The notes beneath the pieces are model-generated. The model worked only from the letters and a program-made list of their open reading frames with translations, searched no databases and had not been told where the DNA came from. 15,051 bases of DNA, taken from assembly GCA_905214265.1 (NCBI GenBank), contig CAJMLQ010000073.1:1-15051 (forward strand), in the 5' to 3' direction. A program made the translations under genes and the position numbers. Positions 13,584 through 15,051 of the stretch are shown piece after piece. Positions within the stretch are counted from its first letter, which is position 1; each line of letters begins with the position of its first letter. Source of the stretch: an uncultured bacterium. Its GTDB lineage: Bacteria > Bacillota > Clostridia > Oscillospirales > Ruminococcaceae.

Positions 13584-14630
13584 ATGAGACGAAGAAAAAC
13601 GATTCCCGTCGCTTTGGGGAAATTGACCTTTGGGGGAGAGCGCGTCTATATCCAGTCGATGCTCAACGTTCCTAGTACGGATGTCCTCGGCAGCGTCGAG
13701 CAGGCCGTAGCCCTGGAAAAGGCTGGCTGTGAAATCGTACGTGCGGCCATTCCGGACAAGGCTGCGGTAAAGCTGATCCCGGCGATTAAAGAGCGGATTT
13801 CGATTCCCCTTGTGGCGGATATTCACTTTGACTACCGTCTGGCCTTGGAATCGCTGGAGGCCGGCGTGGATAAAATTCGTTTGAATCCCGGGAATATCGG
13901 CGATGCCGACCGCGTAAAGGCGGTAGCAGTGGCCTGTGCTAACCGGGGCGTCCCCATCCGGATCGGCGTCAACGGCGGTTCTCTGGAGAAGCATATTTTG
14001 GCAAAATACGGCGCGCCTACAGCGGACGCTTTGGTGGAAAGCGGACTTTATAACGCGCAGCTGCTGGAACGATTTGATTTCCATCAAATCGTCATCTCCT
14101 TGAAGTCTTCCAACGTCGAAACGATGGTAGAGGCCTATCGGAAACTGGCTGCACAATGTGAGTATCCGCTGCATCTCGGTGTTACGGAGGCCGGAACCGA
14201 ACGGATGGGCTTGATTAAATCCTCCATTGGCATCGGCAGCCTGCTTCTGGACGGCATCGGAGACACCATCCGCGTTTCTCTCACTGCCGACCCAATTCGG
14301 GAGGTGGCGGCGGCACGGGACATTCTTCGAGCTCTGGATCTGGAGAAGGGAGTTCCGCAGATTGTCTCCTGCCCAACCTGCGGCCGGACCCGGATCGACC
14401 TGATTTCCTTGGCCAACGCCGTGGAAGAGCGGCTTCGAACAGTGCACAAGCCGATTCGGGTTGCGGTGATGGGATGCGCTGTCAACGGCCCGGGCGAAGC
14501 ACGGGAGGCCGATATTGGGGTCGCAGGCGGAGATGGCTGCGCAGTTCTTTTCAAAAAAGGGGAGATCCTACGAAAGGTTCCGGAAGGGCGGATCCTGGAG
14601 GAACTGTTTTCAGAAATCGAACGGATGTGA
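13584..14630 (+). CDS. ispG: 4-hydroxy-3-methylbut-2-enyl diphosphate synthase (IspG)
   Basis: This 4Fe-4S enzyme reductively opens MEcPP to HMBPP, the penultimate MEP pathway step. The 348-residue protein has a TIM-barrel N-terminal part (VADIHFDYRLAL at 77-88, RLNPGNIGD at 99-107) and a C-terminal cluster domain with ligands C263 and C266 in SCPTCGR, C298 in MGCAVNGPGEA, and the fourth ligand E305. The early motif reads QSMLNVPSTD instead of the common QSMTNTDTRD type, probably a lineage variant. The frame extends upstream to overlap the rseP end, but that part would be translated from the hairpin region. AAAGGAG at 13568-13574 lies 9 nt before the ATG at 13584, which gives the family N-terminus. 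polC begins 15 nt downstream of the stop. Confidence 0.96.
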   Translation: MRRRKTIPVALGKLTFGGERVYIQSMLNVPSTDVLGSVEQAVALEKAGCEIVRAAIPDKAAVKLIPAIKERISIPLVADIHFDYRLALESLEAGVDKIRLNPGNIGDADRVKAVAVACANRGVPIRIGVNGGSLEKHILAKYGAPTADALVESGLYNAQLLERFDFHQIVISLKSSNVETMVEAYRKLAAQCEYPLHLGVTEAGTERMGLIKSSIGIGSLLLDGIGDTIRVSLTADPIREVAAARDILRALDLEKGVPQIVSCPTCGRTRIDLISLANAVEERLRTVHKPIRVAVMGCAVNGPGEAREADIGVAGGDGCAVLFKKGEILRKVPEGRILEELFSEIERM

Positions 14631-14645
14631 CGGAAGGAACGGAAT

Positions 14646-15051
14646 ATGCAGCAAAGCAGCTTTGAATCGATCTTTGGCGAATATTTGGAAGAACCGTATT
14701 TCTCTATTTTCCGGGAATGTGAGCTTTTGCGGATTGATGCGGACCGTTCTGCCCAGGATATCCGGATCTTGGCCAAAAGCAGCCGGCTGGTTGAAGCCGA
14801 ACATGTCCAGCAATGCGCTCAGCAGTTGGCTCGGAAAGCGTCGCTGAGACAGGTCCATTTGACCATGAAATACCTGCCGACGCTTTTCACGCCGGAATAT
14901 TTTCCTTCTATTGTCAGTGAGCTGAAGACCATGTGCGGCGTGGTCAACGGATTTTTCGAGGATGCGGAGGCGTTTTTGGATGGGCAGAACCTGCTGATCC
15001 GGCTGAAAAATGGCGGGCGGGAAATCCTTCAGCAGGCCAATGTGGACAAGC
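14646..15051 (+). CDS. polC: DNA polymerase III PolC, N-terminal part (runs off the window)
   Basis: This open frame starts at ATG 14646, 7 nt after AAGGA at 14634-14638, and continues without a stop to the end of the window, giving 135 codons. The translation has the look of the PolC N-terminal domain: an initial helical region, a charged stretch (LRIDADRSAQDIRILA), then VHLTMKYLPTLFTPEYFPSIV and VVNGFFEDAE near 77-112. PolC is the Gram-positive replicative polymerase with built-in proofreading, normally about 1,400 residues or more, so over 90% lies outside the window. The catalytic, PHP and exonuclease motifs cannot be checked here. Position directly after ispG is a well-known Clostridia arrangement and supports the call. 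The end at 15051 is the window edge, not a stop. Confidence 0.85.
   Translation, partial: MQQSSFESIFGEYLEEPYFSIFRECELLRIDADRSAQDIRILAKSSRLVEAEHVQQCAQQLARKASLRQVHLTMKYLPTLFTPEYFPSIVSELKTMCGVVNGFFEDAEAFLDGQNLLIRLKNGGREILQQANVDK

Noticed and set aside
13074..14447. A 457-codon open frame on the minus strand opposite rseP and ispG
   Set aside because: It lies wholly antisense to two unmistakable conserved genes. It has no ribosome site of note, and its composition (rich in R, Q, H and P with no recognisable domain) is that of a mirror frame in moderately GC-rich DNA.
1..15051. CRISPR arrays, tRNA/rRNA genes, insertion sequences or tandem repeats
   Set aside because: None was recognised on either strand when reading the window. 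The gaps are short and explained by promoters, terminators and hairpins.

Overview
The window is a stretch of chromosome from a Bacillota (Firmicutes) bacterium, most likely class Clostridia. The strongest taxonomic clue is the gene at the right edge: it reads as the N-terminus of PolC, the Gram-positive DNA polymerase III, directly behind ispG. The gene string pyrH-frr-uppS-cdsA-dxr-rseP-ispG-polC is the usual Clostridia arrangement. Strong Shine-Dalgarno sites and sigma-A-like promoters fit this. Assignment below class is inference; a gut Oscillospirales-type genome would fit.

Layout. (1) 78-1208: tgt (tRNA queuosine/preQ1 insertion). (2) 1290-3382: a two-gene NAD salvage unit with its own promoter and terminator, a nicotinamidase-like hydrolase then nicotinate phosphoribosyltransferase. 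(3) 3535-5782: tsaE-tsaB-rpiB-upp (tRNA t6A modification, ribose-5-phosphate isomerisation, uracil salvage) from a strong TTGAAA-N17-TATAAT promoter. It ends at a perfect 16-bp inverted repeat that also serves the convergent gene. (4) 5836-8053: an AraC-type regulator divergent from a Gfo/Idh/MocA-fold enzyme, closed on both sides by terminators, so a self-contained module. (5) 8258-15051: the pyrH to polC operon, covering UMP kinase, ribosome recycling, undecaprenyl diphosphate synthesis, CDP-diacylglycerol synthesis, two MEP isoprenoid steps (dxr, ispG), the site-2 protease RseP, and the start of polC.

Most of this is conserved housekeeping DNA and I see no wholly new multi-gene system. The best lead is the module at 5836-8053. 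The oxidoreductase-like protein lacks the usual catalytic lysine (EVL where EKP is typical). It has a Glu, a Tyr-x-His and a Tyr-x-x-His in the order, and partly the exact spacing, that I recall for the NAD-dependent glycosidase family GH109. It may be an intracellular redox glycosidase under local AraC control.

The second lead is structural. The pyrH-polC operon has long imperfect hairpins without U-tracts in its uppS-cdsA and dxr-rseP gaps, and a terminator-like hairpin in its rseP-ispG gap. These sit at the junctions between the operon's functional parts, where differential RNA processing or attenuation could set separate expression levels. No gap between genes exceeds 300 bases. No mobile element, CRISPR array, tRNA or rRNA was seen.
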